This document shows positions 1 to 7,100 of a stretch of DNA of 9,320 nt, piece after piece. The translations under genes and the position numbers were made by a program. Below the pieces are notes generated by a model. The model was given only the letters and a program-made list of their open reading frames with translations. It did no database searches and was not told the DNA's origin. The stretch spans positions 1 to 9,320 of the forward strand of contig JAUXFE010000018.1 of NCBI GenBank assembly GCA_030620215.1. The letters are read 5' to 3'. The DNA comes from Candidatus Peregrinibacteria bacterium. GTDB taxonomy: Bacteria; Patescibacteria; Gracilibacteria; UM-FILTER-43-11. Each line of letters starts with the position of its first letter. Positions within the stretch are counted from its first letter, which is position 1.

Positions 1-169
1 CTGCTGTGTCCTGTGTCCTGTGTCCTGTTTCCTGAGGTTGATTTGCCTGAACAGCCTCCATTTCGGGATTAGCCGGCTGAGGAGAAACTGGTTGATCTGC
101 TGATTCGCTGATCGGCTGCCTGTCCGCCGCGGCGGAATCAGCTGATTGTTGTTTGTTATCTTCTTCCAT
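1..169 (-). CDS. Partial gene start: Pro/Gln/Ala-rich low-complexity N-terminus, unknown function
   Basis: Reading leftward from an ATG at 169-167, the frame stays open to the window edge, giving the first 56 residues of a longer protein (MEEDNKQQSADS...). The visible part has no signal peptide or membrane segment. It is hydrophilic and rich in Gln, Ala, Pro, Ser and Asp, like a disordered cytoplasmic leader. No clear Shine-Dalgarno sequence precedes the ATG, as with most starts in this window. Residues about 11-18 (DSAAADRQ) match DSTVADRQ in the C-terminal tail of the 822-aa protein at 1534-4002, in the same frame, and the DNA around both is alike. At the left edge the coding sequence runs into a 7-bp tandem repeat. 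The gene is divergent from the PHP gene. I do not recognise a family. The true start could lie elsewhere, and a repeat-generated spurious frame is not excluded. Confidence 0.6.
   Translation of the reverse strand, partial: MEEDNKQQSADSAAADRQPISESADQPVSPQPANPEMEAVQANQPQETGHRTQDTA
4..31. repeat. 7-bp tandem repeat (CTGTGTC, four units)
   Basis: Three exact copies of CTGTGTC (4-10, 11-17, 18-24) are followed by one copy with a single change (CTGTTTC, 25-31). The array lies inside the partial minus-strand gene. Seven is not a multiple of three, so gain or loss of one unit would shift that gene's frame. Confidence 0.85.
112..150. repeat. Palindromic repeat copy 1, inside the partial minus-strand gene
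   Basis: The core at 123-136 (TCCGCCGCGGCGGA) is a perfect 14-bp palindrome flanked by CTGCCTG and by GCTGATT-like words. A second copy lies at 1752-1800, with compensating changes in the palindrome. In both genes the minus-strand frame through the core is the same and encodes (D)S(A/T)(A/V)ADRQ. Confidence 0.7.
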
Positions 170-212
170 TTTATTTTTGTTATGACTTTGAATTAATTGT
201 ACAGAAAAGCCT

Positions 213-226
213 TGTTTATGTAAACA
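213..226. promoter_or_regulatory. Small inverted repeat upstream of the left gene, possible operator
   Basis: TGTTTA-TG-TAAACA is a 6-bp perfect inverted repeat with a 2-bp centre, 44 bp upstream of the ATG at 169. Its size and position would suit a dimeric repressor site, but AT-rich DNA produces such palindromes by chance and no partner protein is visible. Confidence 0.25.
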
Positions 227-370
227 TTTGTCGCACTAAATGAAATAAAAAAATATAATAACTTTTTTTGCTGTTAACGCATTACCTAAGTGTTCAATTG
301 CTGTTCAAAAAACAATGATATAGTTTTTGCCATCTTATAACCTTAGTACTCGTCTGTTATATAAAATTTG

Positions 371-534
371 AAAAAATAATTAACCTACATTGCTGGTTCC
401 GTGGCTCTGTCCGGAACCGGCAATGTCCGATAACCAGTCATCAGACTTGTCTGGCTCCAGACAGAGCCCTATCCCACTGTGGTGGGATGCATCCCGCCTA
501 GCGGGATGTGGAGCCAGCAAGTGGATTATTTTTT
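371..534. repeat. Multi-arm palindromic element (structured DNA/RNA, MITE- or ncRNA-like)
   Basis: The ends pair: AAAAAATAAT at 371-380 with ATTATTTTTT at 525-534. Next, TTGCTGGTTCC at 390-400 pairs with GGAGCCAGCAA at 510-520, with one G-T pair. Inside are three strong hairpins. One is 388-401 with 412-425 (14 bp, one G-T pair, 10-nt loop). The second is ATCCCAC/GTGGGAT at 471-487. The third is CATCCCGC/GCGGGATG at 490-508. The loop of the first (403-411, GGCTCTGTC) is exactly complementary to 460-468 (GACAGAGCC), so a pseudoknot or an alternative fold is possible. CTGGCTCC at 451-458 also pairs exactly with GGAGCCAG at 510-517. The pairing is evident from the sequence. Whether this is a mobile miniature element, a structured RNA or a terminator is unknown. 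Confidence 0.7.
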
Positions 535-556
535 TAGTCTTTCCGTAAAAATTAGG

Positions 557-562
557 TATAAT
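557..562 (+). promoter_or_regulatory. Candidate -10 box for the PHP gene
   Basis: TATAAT lies 26 bp before the ATG at 589, predicting a transcript start near 568-570 and a very short leader. No good -35 hexamer is seen; TTTAGT at 533-538 is the nearest, with 18-bp spacing, and it overlaps the end of the palindromic element. No Shine-Dalgarno sequence precedes the start. Confidence 0.45.
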
Positions 563-588
563 CACAAATGTTAGATATTAAATGTTAA

Positions 589-1416
589 ATGTTAATCGAC
601 TACCACGTACATAACCACTTCTCATCAGATTCCGAATCTGAAACCAGAAAACTTGCCGAAAAAGCAATTGAATTAGGAATACAAGAAATCTGCTTAACCA
701 ATCATGTTGAAACATTTCCACCGAATGGAGGCAAAGGTTCTTTTGATTATAAAGAAGCGATTAATAGATTTACCGAAGTAAAAAAAGATATTGAGGAAAC
801 GCAAAAAGAATTTCCAAATCTACCAATAAAATTTGGGGTAGAACTTGAGTATGTTGAAGAGTGGATGGATGAAATGAAAAGGTTCGTGAATGATATGGAT
901 TTTGACTTTATGATCGGATCAGTTCATGAGGTAGAAAATAGCTTGGTTTCATCATCCAAATATTGTCATGAATTCTACAAAAATAATCCCGAGAGCTACA
1001 CTTATACAAAATACTTCGAATATTTGTATCGAATGGTCGAATGGGGACAATTTAGCGTTGTTGGGCACTTTGATATTTGCAAAAAAGGCGGTATAAATTT
1101 TTATGGCCCATTTGAGCCAAAAAAGTATAAAGACAAAATCATTCCTATACTTAAATTAATGAAGGAAAAAGGAATTGGCATTGAATTAAATGCAAGCGGA
1201 CTGAAATACGATTGCAAAGAAATATTCCCCCATCCAGATATTCTAAAATGGTGTGTTGAAATTGGAGTGCAGCATTACACCATCGGCTCAGACGGACACA
1301 GCACAGTTGGAAAAGACTTAAACGAAGCTCTCACACTTGCAAAAGAAGTTGGAATTAAAACACTTTCGACATACGAAAAAGGAGTACCTACTAAATTTCA
1401 GATTTCTGAATTCTGA
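589..1416 (+). CDS. PHP-domain phosphoesterase, HisJ-type histidinol-phosphatase family
   Basis: The 275-aa product is a single PHP (polymerase and histidinol phosphatase) TIM-barrel-type metalloenzyme, full length for the HisJ class. The set of metal-ligand motifs is complete: HVH at 6-8, NHVE with His39, Glu85 in GVELEY, His113 in GSVHE, His160 in VGHFD, and SDGH with Asp235 and His237. The stretch IGIELNASG (about 196-204) is also typical of HisJ. In HisJ enzymes such a site, usually with three metals, hydrolyses L-histidinol phosphate to histidinol. No other histidine genes are in the window, so the natural substrate may be another small phosphate ester. The product should be cytoplasmic; no signal peptide or TM segment is seen. 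The start at 589 gives the family's usual N-terminus (M-x-I-D-Y-H). A 6-codon open frame (568-588) ends directly before it. The last residues (KFQISEF) are encoded by the repeat shared with the downstream spacer. It is convergent with the 822-aa gene. Confidence 0.88.
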   Translation: MLIDYHVHNHFSSDSESETRKLAEKAIELGIQEICLTNHVETFPPNGGKGSFDYKEAINRFTEVKKDIEETQKEFPNLPIKFGVELEYVEEWMDEMKRFVNDMDFDFMIGSVHEVENSLVSSSKYCHEFYKNNPESYTYTKYFEYLYRMVEWGQFSVVGHFDICKKGGINFYGPFEPKKYKDKIIPILKLMKEKGIGIELNASGLKYDCKEIFPHPDILKWCVEIGVQHYTIGSDGHSTVGKDLNEALTLAKEVGIKTLSTYEKGVPTKFQISEF

Positions 1417-1522
1417 TTTCTGAATCCTATTTTAGATTTAGTATTTACCATTTTTGTCATAAGCAAAAAATCTAACATTCAAAATCTCAAATGTTACATC
1501 AAATCTGAAATCAGAAATCTGA
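1399..1522. repeat. Long imperfect inverted repeat between convergent genes, possible bidirectional terminator
   Basis: Bases 1399-1419 pair with 1502-1522 at 19 of 21 positions, in a field of repeated ATTTCTG/CAGAAAT words. The left arm contains the last codons and the stop (TGA, 1414-1416) of the PHP gene. The right arm lies just past the stop of the 822-aa gene (TAA, 1536-1534). Between the arms is a weaker hairpin (TAACATT/AATGTTA, about 1472-1496). No clean GC stem followed by a U tract is present, so it is not a classical intrinsic terminator. Its position suits transcript-end protection for both genes. Confidence 0.5.
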
Positions 1523-1533
1523 AATCAGAAATA

Positions 1534-4002
1534 TTATGCGCCTTTTAACCAATCCGGTACTGGACCACTTTGGTCAGACAATGGCGGAGCTTGATTTTTA
1601 CCTACTCCGCTACTAGGTGGTTTAGGTGGTTTATTTTTATCCGATTTATCCTCTTCCTCTACCGGAGCTTCCGGTTCAGGTTCTGGAGCTGGAGTGGCTG
1701 GTTCAACTGGTTCTGGTTCAGGAACAGGTTCTGGAGCTGGAGTAGCTGGTGGCTGATTTGCTGATTGCTGCCTGTCCGCCACGGTGGAATCGCTGATAGC
1801 TGGTTCTGGTTCTTCTACCGGAGCTTCTTCCGCTGGAGCAGGTTTCGTTTCTTTCATCCAATCCGGCGTAGGACCAGACTCTTTAGCAGTTTCGGCTTGC
1901 TCACCGCCTTCGGCAAGAGGTGGCTCTTTATCTGACACAGGCTCTGCAGATTCTTTATCAAAATCCATAACTTCCCCCTCAATAGGTAGCTCTTCAGTAG
2001 GCAATTGGTCATTGGTCATTGCGTCATCGGTCATTGCGTCATTGGTCATTGCGTCATCGGTCATTGCGTCATCGGTCATTGCGTCATCGGTCATTGCGTC
2101 AGCTGGTTTCTCTAACATTTCATGAACACCAAGCATTCCAAGGATTTTAATCTTAATCTCATCAATAAGTTCTTCAAATGTAAGATCCGGATGCTGAACT
2201 TTTAAGAAAACCAAGAAGCCAAGTAAAATTAAAACAACAAGAACAACTATAATCAAAATCAAATACAGAATAACTTTTAGTATCTTAACTATAAGAGATG
2301 AACCTTCTTTTACTTCTTTTAGTTCTGTTATCACATCTTCTCCTGCAATTTCTCCTGTTAGTTCTTCCGGAGCTAAATCGAATTCAATAACAATTTCAGA
2401 AGTCTTTGTATCAATAACCTGATCCGCATCCGTTATCATTAAACTGACGATATAATTACCTGCTTTGTTATATGTATAAGTTGGATCGGAAATGCCGATC
2501 TGATCTTTTTGAGATTCATATCCGGATTGATCCGTATCACCGAAATTCCATGTATAGTACAATTTTTTATCAGCAAGTTTTAACGCGGAAACAGATAAAT
2601 TTGTAAACTCAACTGTATTACCATCGATTTCAAAATCAAAATCAGAAGTGGTTACAATCGCATCTTTAACTACGATCTCTAAAGTGAAATCCGCAGTGTT
2701 TTCATCCTTATCTGTAATAGCTACTTTGGGATTATAAATACCGGCAAAATCATATATATACATTACGGTATTATTGGCTTCGATTTCCTGATCCATTACG
2801 CCATCTCCGTCAAAATCCCATTCAAATATGTAGTTATTCAAAGTCTGCGTTAATCCTTCAACAGCAAAATTTATAGGATCGCCTTTAAGTACAAAATCCT
2901 TATCCGCAGTTAATTGAATTGCGTCTTTTATTTCGGTTATAGCCGGAGGTTTTGGTTTATCGGTAAACCATATACCGCGCTGAACACGGCTACCTTTACC
3001 CTCTTCACCAACAACAATAAGCTGAGCGATGATCTGATCATCTGTTTTGCTGTATTCGGTCTTCCATACATCACCGGTTTGAAATGATGAGTCGTTCATA
3101 TTATCGATATCATTTGCCGGATTGCCGTCACCATCGCTATCCACAAATATATTTTTATCGATTCTGAACTCTAAAATCTTACCCTCACTGCGACGCGAAT
3201 AAAACGCGACCATTGATGGGTCATCATAAAGATGAATAAGCTGATCTTTCGGATCTGGTGCAGGTGCTACTTCTAATAATGCAACGGGATCACCTTCCCG
3301 GCTGGGTTCTTCATCAAATACTATTTCAACCTGTGATTTAGTTTTTTCTCCATCTTTTGCAATCAATGTGATCTCCGCAACGATTTTTGCAGCTTCTCCT
3401 TCTTTATATTCAGTTTCCCAAATACCGCCAAGCAAATATGAATCATCATTTGCGTTATCTATATCGTCATTTGCTGTTCCATTTCCATCGCTGTCTTCAA
3501 ATATATTGCGATCTATTCGATATTCCAATATATCGTCACGAACAACATCTATATCAAACAAAACCTTGGTATCCCCTATTAAATGAATCACACCATCTTC
3601 ACTGGGAGAAGGTAATACTGAATAACTTATCATTAAAGGCATTTCTTCCGGTGGAATCACTCCCTCTTCACCCTCTACAGTAGGTCGTGGATAACGATCG
3701 CCGACAAGCACATATACAGAAGTATTCTTAGTATCACCGGATGGGCTTATAAGCGTCAAATTAACGTTATATTCACCCTGCTCCATAAAAGTATAATTGA
3801 AAATCGATGCGGCCTGCGTACTGATGATCTCTCTGCCCTTTTTAACGACCCATTTGTAGGTAGAACCCGGTTCAACAGTTTCGCGCTGTAAAGTAACCTT
3901 TTCACCAAGCCTTACCTCCATCTTACCACTCGCCAAAACAGTTACTGATAGTAAGAATAAAATTAGAATCGATACCGTTAATTTAATTAGTTTTTTTATC
4001 AT
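1534..4002 (-). CDS. PKD-repeat surface protein with one C-terminal TM segment and long acidic/Pro-rich cytoplasmic tail
   Basis: The 822-aa product starts with a signal peptide (Lys-rich start, hydrophobic 8-24, likely cleavage near 24-26). Outside parts follow: a PKD-like domain (27-101) and two tandem modules (about 120-233 and 240-350). Each module has YRID/FRIDxNIF and a calcium-loop-like DSDGxG...NDxID stretch (170-182, 288-300). Two more PKD domains lie at about 370-446 (WDFDGDG at 395-401) and 450-540 (WNFGD at 485-489). A TM helix (574-600) leads to a 220-residue tail. The tail holds six DAMT(D/N) repeats (635-664), acidic Pro/Glu-rich sequence, and the motif SGPxPDWxK at 709-717 and again at 812-820, the very C-terminus. 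With a cleaved signal peptide the tail should be cytoplasmic. PKD domains usually serve as spacers or carbohydrate- or protein-binding units. The start is supported by AGGA 5 nt upstream. It follows the pilin-fusion gene after a 181-bp repeat-filled gap. The exact role is unknown; surface adhesion or scaffold is inference. Confidence 0.85.
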   Translation of the reverse strand: MIKKLIKLTVSILILFLLSVTVLASGKMEVRLGEKVTLQRETVEPGSTYKWVVKKGREIISTQAASIFNYTFMEQGEYNVNLTLISPSGDTKNTSVYVLVGDRYPRPTVEGEEGVIPPEEMPLMISYSVLPSPSEDGVIHLIGDTKVLFDIDVVRDDILEYRIDRNIFEDSDGNGTANDDIDNANDDSYLLGGIWETEYKEGEAAKIVAEITLIAKDGEKTKSQVEIVFDEEPSREGDPVALLEVAPAPDPKDQLIHLYDDPSMVAFYSRRSEGKILEFRIDKNIFVDSDGDGNPANDIDNMNDSSFQTGDVWKTEYSKTDDQIIAQLIVVGEEGKGSRVQRGIWFTDKPKPPAITEIKDAIQLTADKDFVLKGDPINFAVEGLTQTLNNYIFEWDFDGDGVMDQEIEANNTVMYIYDFAGIYNPKVAITDKDENTADFTLEIVVKDAIVTTSDFDFEIDGNTVEFTNLSVSALKLADKKLYYTWNFGDTDQSGYESQKDQIGISDPTYTYNKAGNYIVSLMITDADQVIDTKTSEIVIEFDLAPEELTGEIAGEDVITELKEVKEGSSLIVKILKVILYLILIIVVLVVLILLGFLVFLKVQHPDLTFEELIDEIKIKILGMLGVHEMLEKPADAMTDDAMTDDAMTDDAMTNDAMTDDAMTNDQLPTEELPIEGEVMDFDKESAEPVSDKEPPLAEGGEQAETAKESGPTPDWMKETKPAPAEEAPVEEPEPAISDSTVADRQQSANQPPATPAPEPVPEPEPVEPATPAPEPEPEAPVEEEDKSDKNKPPKPPSSGVGKNQAPPLSDQSGPVPDWLKGA
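1752..1800. repeat. Palindromic repeat copy 2, inside the 822-aa protein gene
   Basis: The core at 1775-1788 (TCCGCCACGGTGGA) differs from copy 1 (123-136) by two changes at positions that pair with neighbouring wobble or mismatch pairs, so most of the stem is kept. CTGCCTG and GCTGATT-like words flank both copies. On the minus strand it encodes DSTVADRQ at residues 738-745, inside the disordered tail. Confidence 0.65.
2011..2100. repeat. 15-bp in-frame tandem repeat encoding DAMT(D/N) x6
   Basis: Six consecutive 15-bp units (plus-strand core GGTCATTGCGTCAT plus one base) encode DAMTD or DAMTN. The copies are nearly identical; most differences are a C/T at one position that changes Asp to Asn. 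Such low divergence suggests recent expansion by slippage or recombination. The array lies about 35 residues after the TM helix, in the predicted cytoplasmic tail. Confidence 0.9.
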
Positions 4003-4007
4003 ATATT

Positions 4008-4011
4008 TCCT
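4008..4011 (-). promoter_or_regulatory. Shine-Dalgarno sequence of the 822-aa protein gene
   Basis: AGGA on the minus strand sits 5 nt before the ATG at 4002-4000. It overlaps the last unit of the 12-bp repeat array, every unit of which carries the same AGGA core. It is the only obvious ribosome binding site among the three genes of the cluster. Confidence 0.55.
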
Positions 4012-4080
4012 ATTGCTTATCCTATAGCTTATCCTATAGCTTATCCTATAGCTTATCCTATTGCTTATCCTATTGCTTAT
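4009..4080. repeat. 12-bp tandem repeat array A (CCTATWGCTTAT x6)
   Basis: Six units start at 4009, 4021, 4033, 4045, 4057 and 4069, varying only at one A/T position, with a degenerate seventh unit at 4081-4092. On the minus strand each reads ATAAGCWATAGG. The array fills the space just upstream of the 822-aa gene and supplies its ribosome binding site. Confidence 0.92.
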
Positions 4081-4095
4081 CCGATTGCAGCTATT

Positions 4096-4161
4096 GGATT
4101 AGCCACGGATTAGCCACGGATTAGCCACGGATTAGCCATGGATTAGCCACGGATTAGCCAC
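4096..4161. repeat. 11-bp tandem repeat array B (GGATTAGCCAC x6)
   Basis: Six units start at 4096, 4107, 4118, 4129, 4140 and 4151 (one has T at the last base), with a partial seventh at 4162-4170. The word CAGCTATTG occurs on both sides of the array (4088-4096 and 4166-4174). GGATTAGC here is the reverse complement of GCTTATCC in array A except for one base, so the two arrays could fold on each other. Confidence 0.92.
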
Positions 4162-4183
4162 GGATCAGCTATTGAAATTTAAT

Positions 4184-7100
4184 TTATTTAACATTTATTA
4201 CAGCCTCCTCAACAATTTCACCAAAGTATGTTCCGGTTGCACGTACCTTTATACGCACCGGCCCGGAATCGATAGCAGTGAAAATCGCGGAAGCTTTTGA
4301 ATCTTTAGCATCAACTGGGTTAGGAGTAAATTCACCACTGCCTTCCATGATCTCAAAAAATACCTGACCATAATAAGGTGAATTATCAGCATTACGAATA
4401 GTTACATTGATATCCGCAGTACCACCCTTTGGAACATCAATAGGTGTTACAGCTATATCTAAAGTTGTAAGCGGTTGATTAATAGAACCGACTCTGACTG
4501 AACGATAAGTGCTTTTTTCTCTTTCTTCGGCACTCATAGAGAGATCTACATCCCTCACCACAACCCCTTCCATTCCCAAGCTGTCTTTAACTTTTAATCG
4601 AACGCGATATATAGTCAGATCAGAATAGGTATAACTAGGAGATACTTCTGTGGATTCCACATCATCATCTTTAATGCCGTTTCCATTGGAATCTTCCTGA
4701 ATATTAAAATCCCACTCAAAACGCAATGTTGTATCTTCTAGATCTGAATCATAGCGTGAATTATTACCATCAAATATTACTGTAGTTTCATCTACATCAA
4801 AGGTAAACGCCGCCTGTGGAAGACTCTGAACCTGCTCCACAAAAATCGTTTTAGTCGCACTGGAAGAAAGCCCTCTATATGAAACTTTCAAACGGACTGT
4901 ATACTCACCGGGTGTATTGTATTGGCGATTGACCTGAGCTCCTGTAGAGCTGTCATCAAACTCACCATCGCCATCAAAATCCCATCTGAAAGCATCGTTT
5001 GGCAGAGTATCACCCTGAGGATCATAGGATTGAGATATAAAGGTAATGGAATCACTGACTGAGATTGTAGTTTTATCTACCGTAAATTCAGCAACCGGTG
5101 AAAGGTTTGGACCATTTGTAATATCCAGATAACTAAGCTCACCGAATCTTTCAATTGTATCGTAAACACCTCCGTCGTTATCGATTACCTGTAAATTAAA
5201 ATAATAACGATTTATAAGATCCGGCTGTCCTTCCGCTGTTATAACCATTTCGGTTTCCGGATTAGCCGTTGCATGCACACCTAATTTTTCATCTTTATAC
5301 CCTTCTCTGTAATACCACCAACGGTATTTTTTAATCTGGCCATCTGAATCTTTTGGGTTAATGGTCCGAAGCTTTACTTTAGTAGGAGTGATTAATTCCT
5401 TTTTATCCTCTTCTTCAAGAACAAAATCACTAATAGTCGGAAGTTTATTTATAACCTTAAAATAAAGTACATCTTCATCACTGAGCTTACCGCTCACCTG
5501 ATCACGAACAATCAAACTGGTCGAGAAACATTCACCTTCGCGATTGATTTCATCAAAGCGATGGGTAAATTCCTTACGACTGCTTCGTGTTCCATCGGCC
5601 AACTTCCAATCATAAGAAAGAAGGCGACCGGATCCATCTGTGTTAATAGAATCTCTTGCGGTTAATTGCAAACTATCGGCACGTGTAATAACAACACCAT
5701 GCTTTCCTTCTCCGCATAAGTCATCGAAAAATGGATGAGCACGACCATTTACAGTAACATCGGCAACTGAAATTGGTTCATCCCGATCACCTATTAACAT
5801 ATAAACAATATCCGAGTTATCATTATCTTCTTCATCAAAGAAATTGAGTTTTACGCGATATTTACCTTTTTTATTATAAGTATATTTTACCTCAGTTTCT
5901 TCTGTACTAGCAGTTTGAGAATCTCCGAATTCCCACAGATAAGCAACTGCATTTGGGCTGACTGCTTTAAATATGACTTCTTCTCCAACCTGAGCCGCAC
6001 GTTTTGGAAGAACCGCATCACCGGAAAGGATAGAATCTATTTTGATTCCCTTTGTAGTTTGATCACGCTGACCAAAAGCATCTTCTACCTGTAATGTAAC
6101 TCTGTATTCCCCGACTCTTTTATATTCATGAGTTACTCTGATATCACTCGTATCTACGAGGTCAAAATTTCCATCTCCATCAAAATCCCATGAATAGGTA
6201 ATGCTGTCACCTGTATCAGGGTCATAACTGCTAAGCGCACTAAAATCAAAACGATTAGGATGATTTAATTCAGGTGTACTATATATAAAGCTGGCAACAG
6301 GCGGTCGGGAATCTATTTCTAAAACTTCTAAAGTTTTATCCTTGGCTCCTGTTGTATCTGTAATAGTTAAAATAACATCGTATTCACCGGGGCTATCAAA
6401 TCTGTGATAGAAATTTTCATCTTCGCTTTCCGCCACAGTTCTACCTTCTTTATCTTCTATTTTCCATTCGTAATCTTTAATAACACCATCATCGGAACGT
6501 GAATTTGTTCCAATAAATTGAAACTCTGTATTAACGTTCCCATCAGTTGGTCTTATCTCAATATTAGCTGCGAGTGATTTTACAAATAATTTTACAATAC
6601 TCTTATCACTAACGCCGTGATTATCTGTAACCTTAAGGGTTACAAAATATTCTCCTGCTTTACTGTAGCTATGAATGACGGTTGTAGGAGTAGTGCGCTC
6701 TTCTGAAATAGTATCTCCAAAAGTCCATTCATATCTTTCAAGAACACGTCCGAGAGCGGGCACTGTTATAGAAGGATCAAACGCAATACCTGCTTTTGAC
6801 TCTTCCAAAGTAACATGATAAACATCGGAAACCTCCACCCCATTTATTTTAAATGCAACCTGAGAGGCGGGCGGATTAGCGCGAACCCGAACGTAAGAAA
6901 CTCCATCTGTAGCAGTTTTGTAACCATCGGTATCAGTCTGTGAAGTAGATACCTGTAAACGTATAGAGTATGTATTTGGTTCTGCTAATTCATGAACGAT
7001 CACCGGTGAATTGCCAAGTGAGACAAGACTGCCGGAAGTATCTATAAAAGACCACTTATAATCGCTTATAGTGCCACCGGTAGGATCAAAGGAATCCATA

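Larger units (their letters stand above)
170..588. other. Divergent intergenic spacer, 419 bp
   Basis: This spacer separates the partial minus-strand gene from the plus-strand PHP gene. It holds an AT-rich left half with a 14-bp near-palindrome (TGTTTATGTAAACA, 213-226), the multi-hairpin element at 371-534, and a TATAAT box at 557-562. No convincing coding sequence was found; the open frame on the minus strand at 380-565 only reads through the palindromic element. I see no convincing promoter for the left gene. A weak AT-rich stretch around 245-275 is the only candidate region. Confidence 0.7.

Noticed and set aside
380..565. 61-codon open frame on the minus strand
   Set aside because: It lies almost wholly inside the multi-hairpin element, its composition follows the palindromes, and it has no ribosome binding site or recognisable domain.
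1450..1471. ATTTTTG/CAAAAAT hairpin as an intrinsic terminator
   Set aside because: The stem is only A/T pairs with no GC core, so it would be too weak to end transcription.
1784..2125. 113-codon plus-strand frame with SSVIA repeats
   Set aside because: It is the antisense reading of the DAMTD repeat and the Pro/Glu-rich tail of the real minus-strand gene.
4009..4170. Possible CRISPR array
   Set aside because: The units are 11-12 bp with no unique spacers between them, so these are simple tandem repeats; no cas gene is near.
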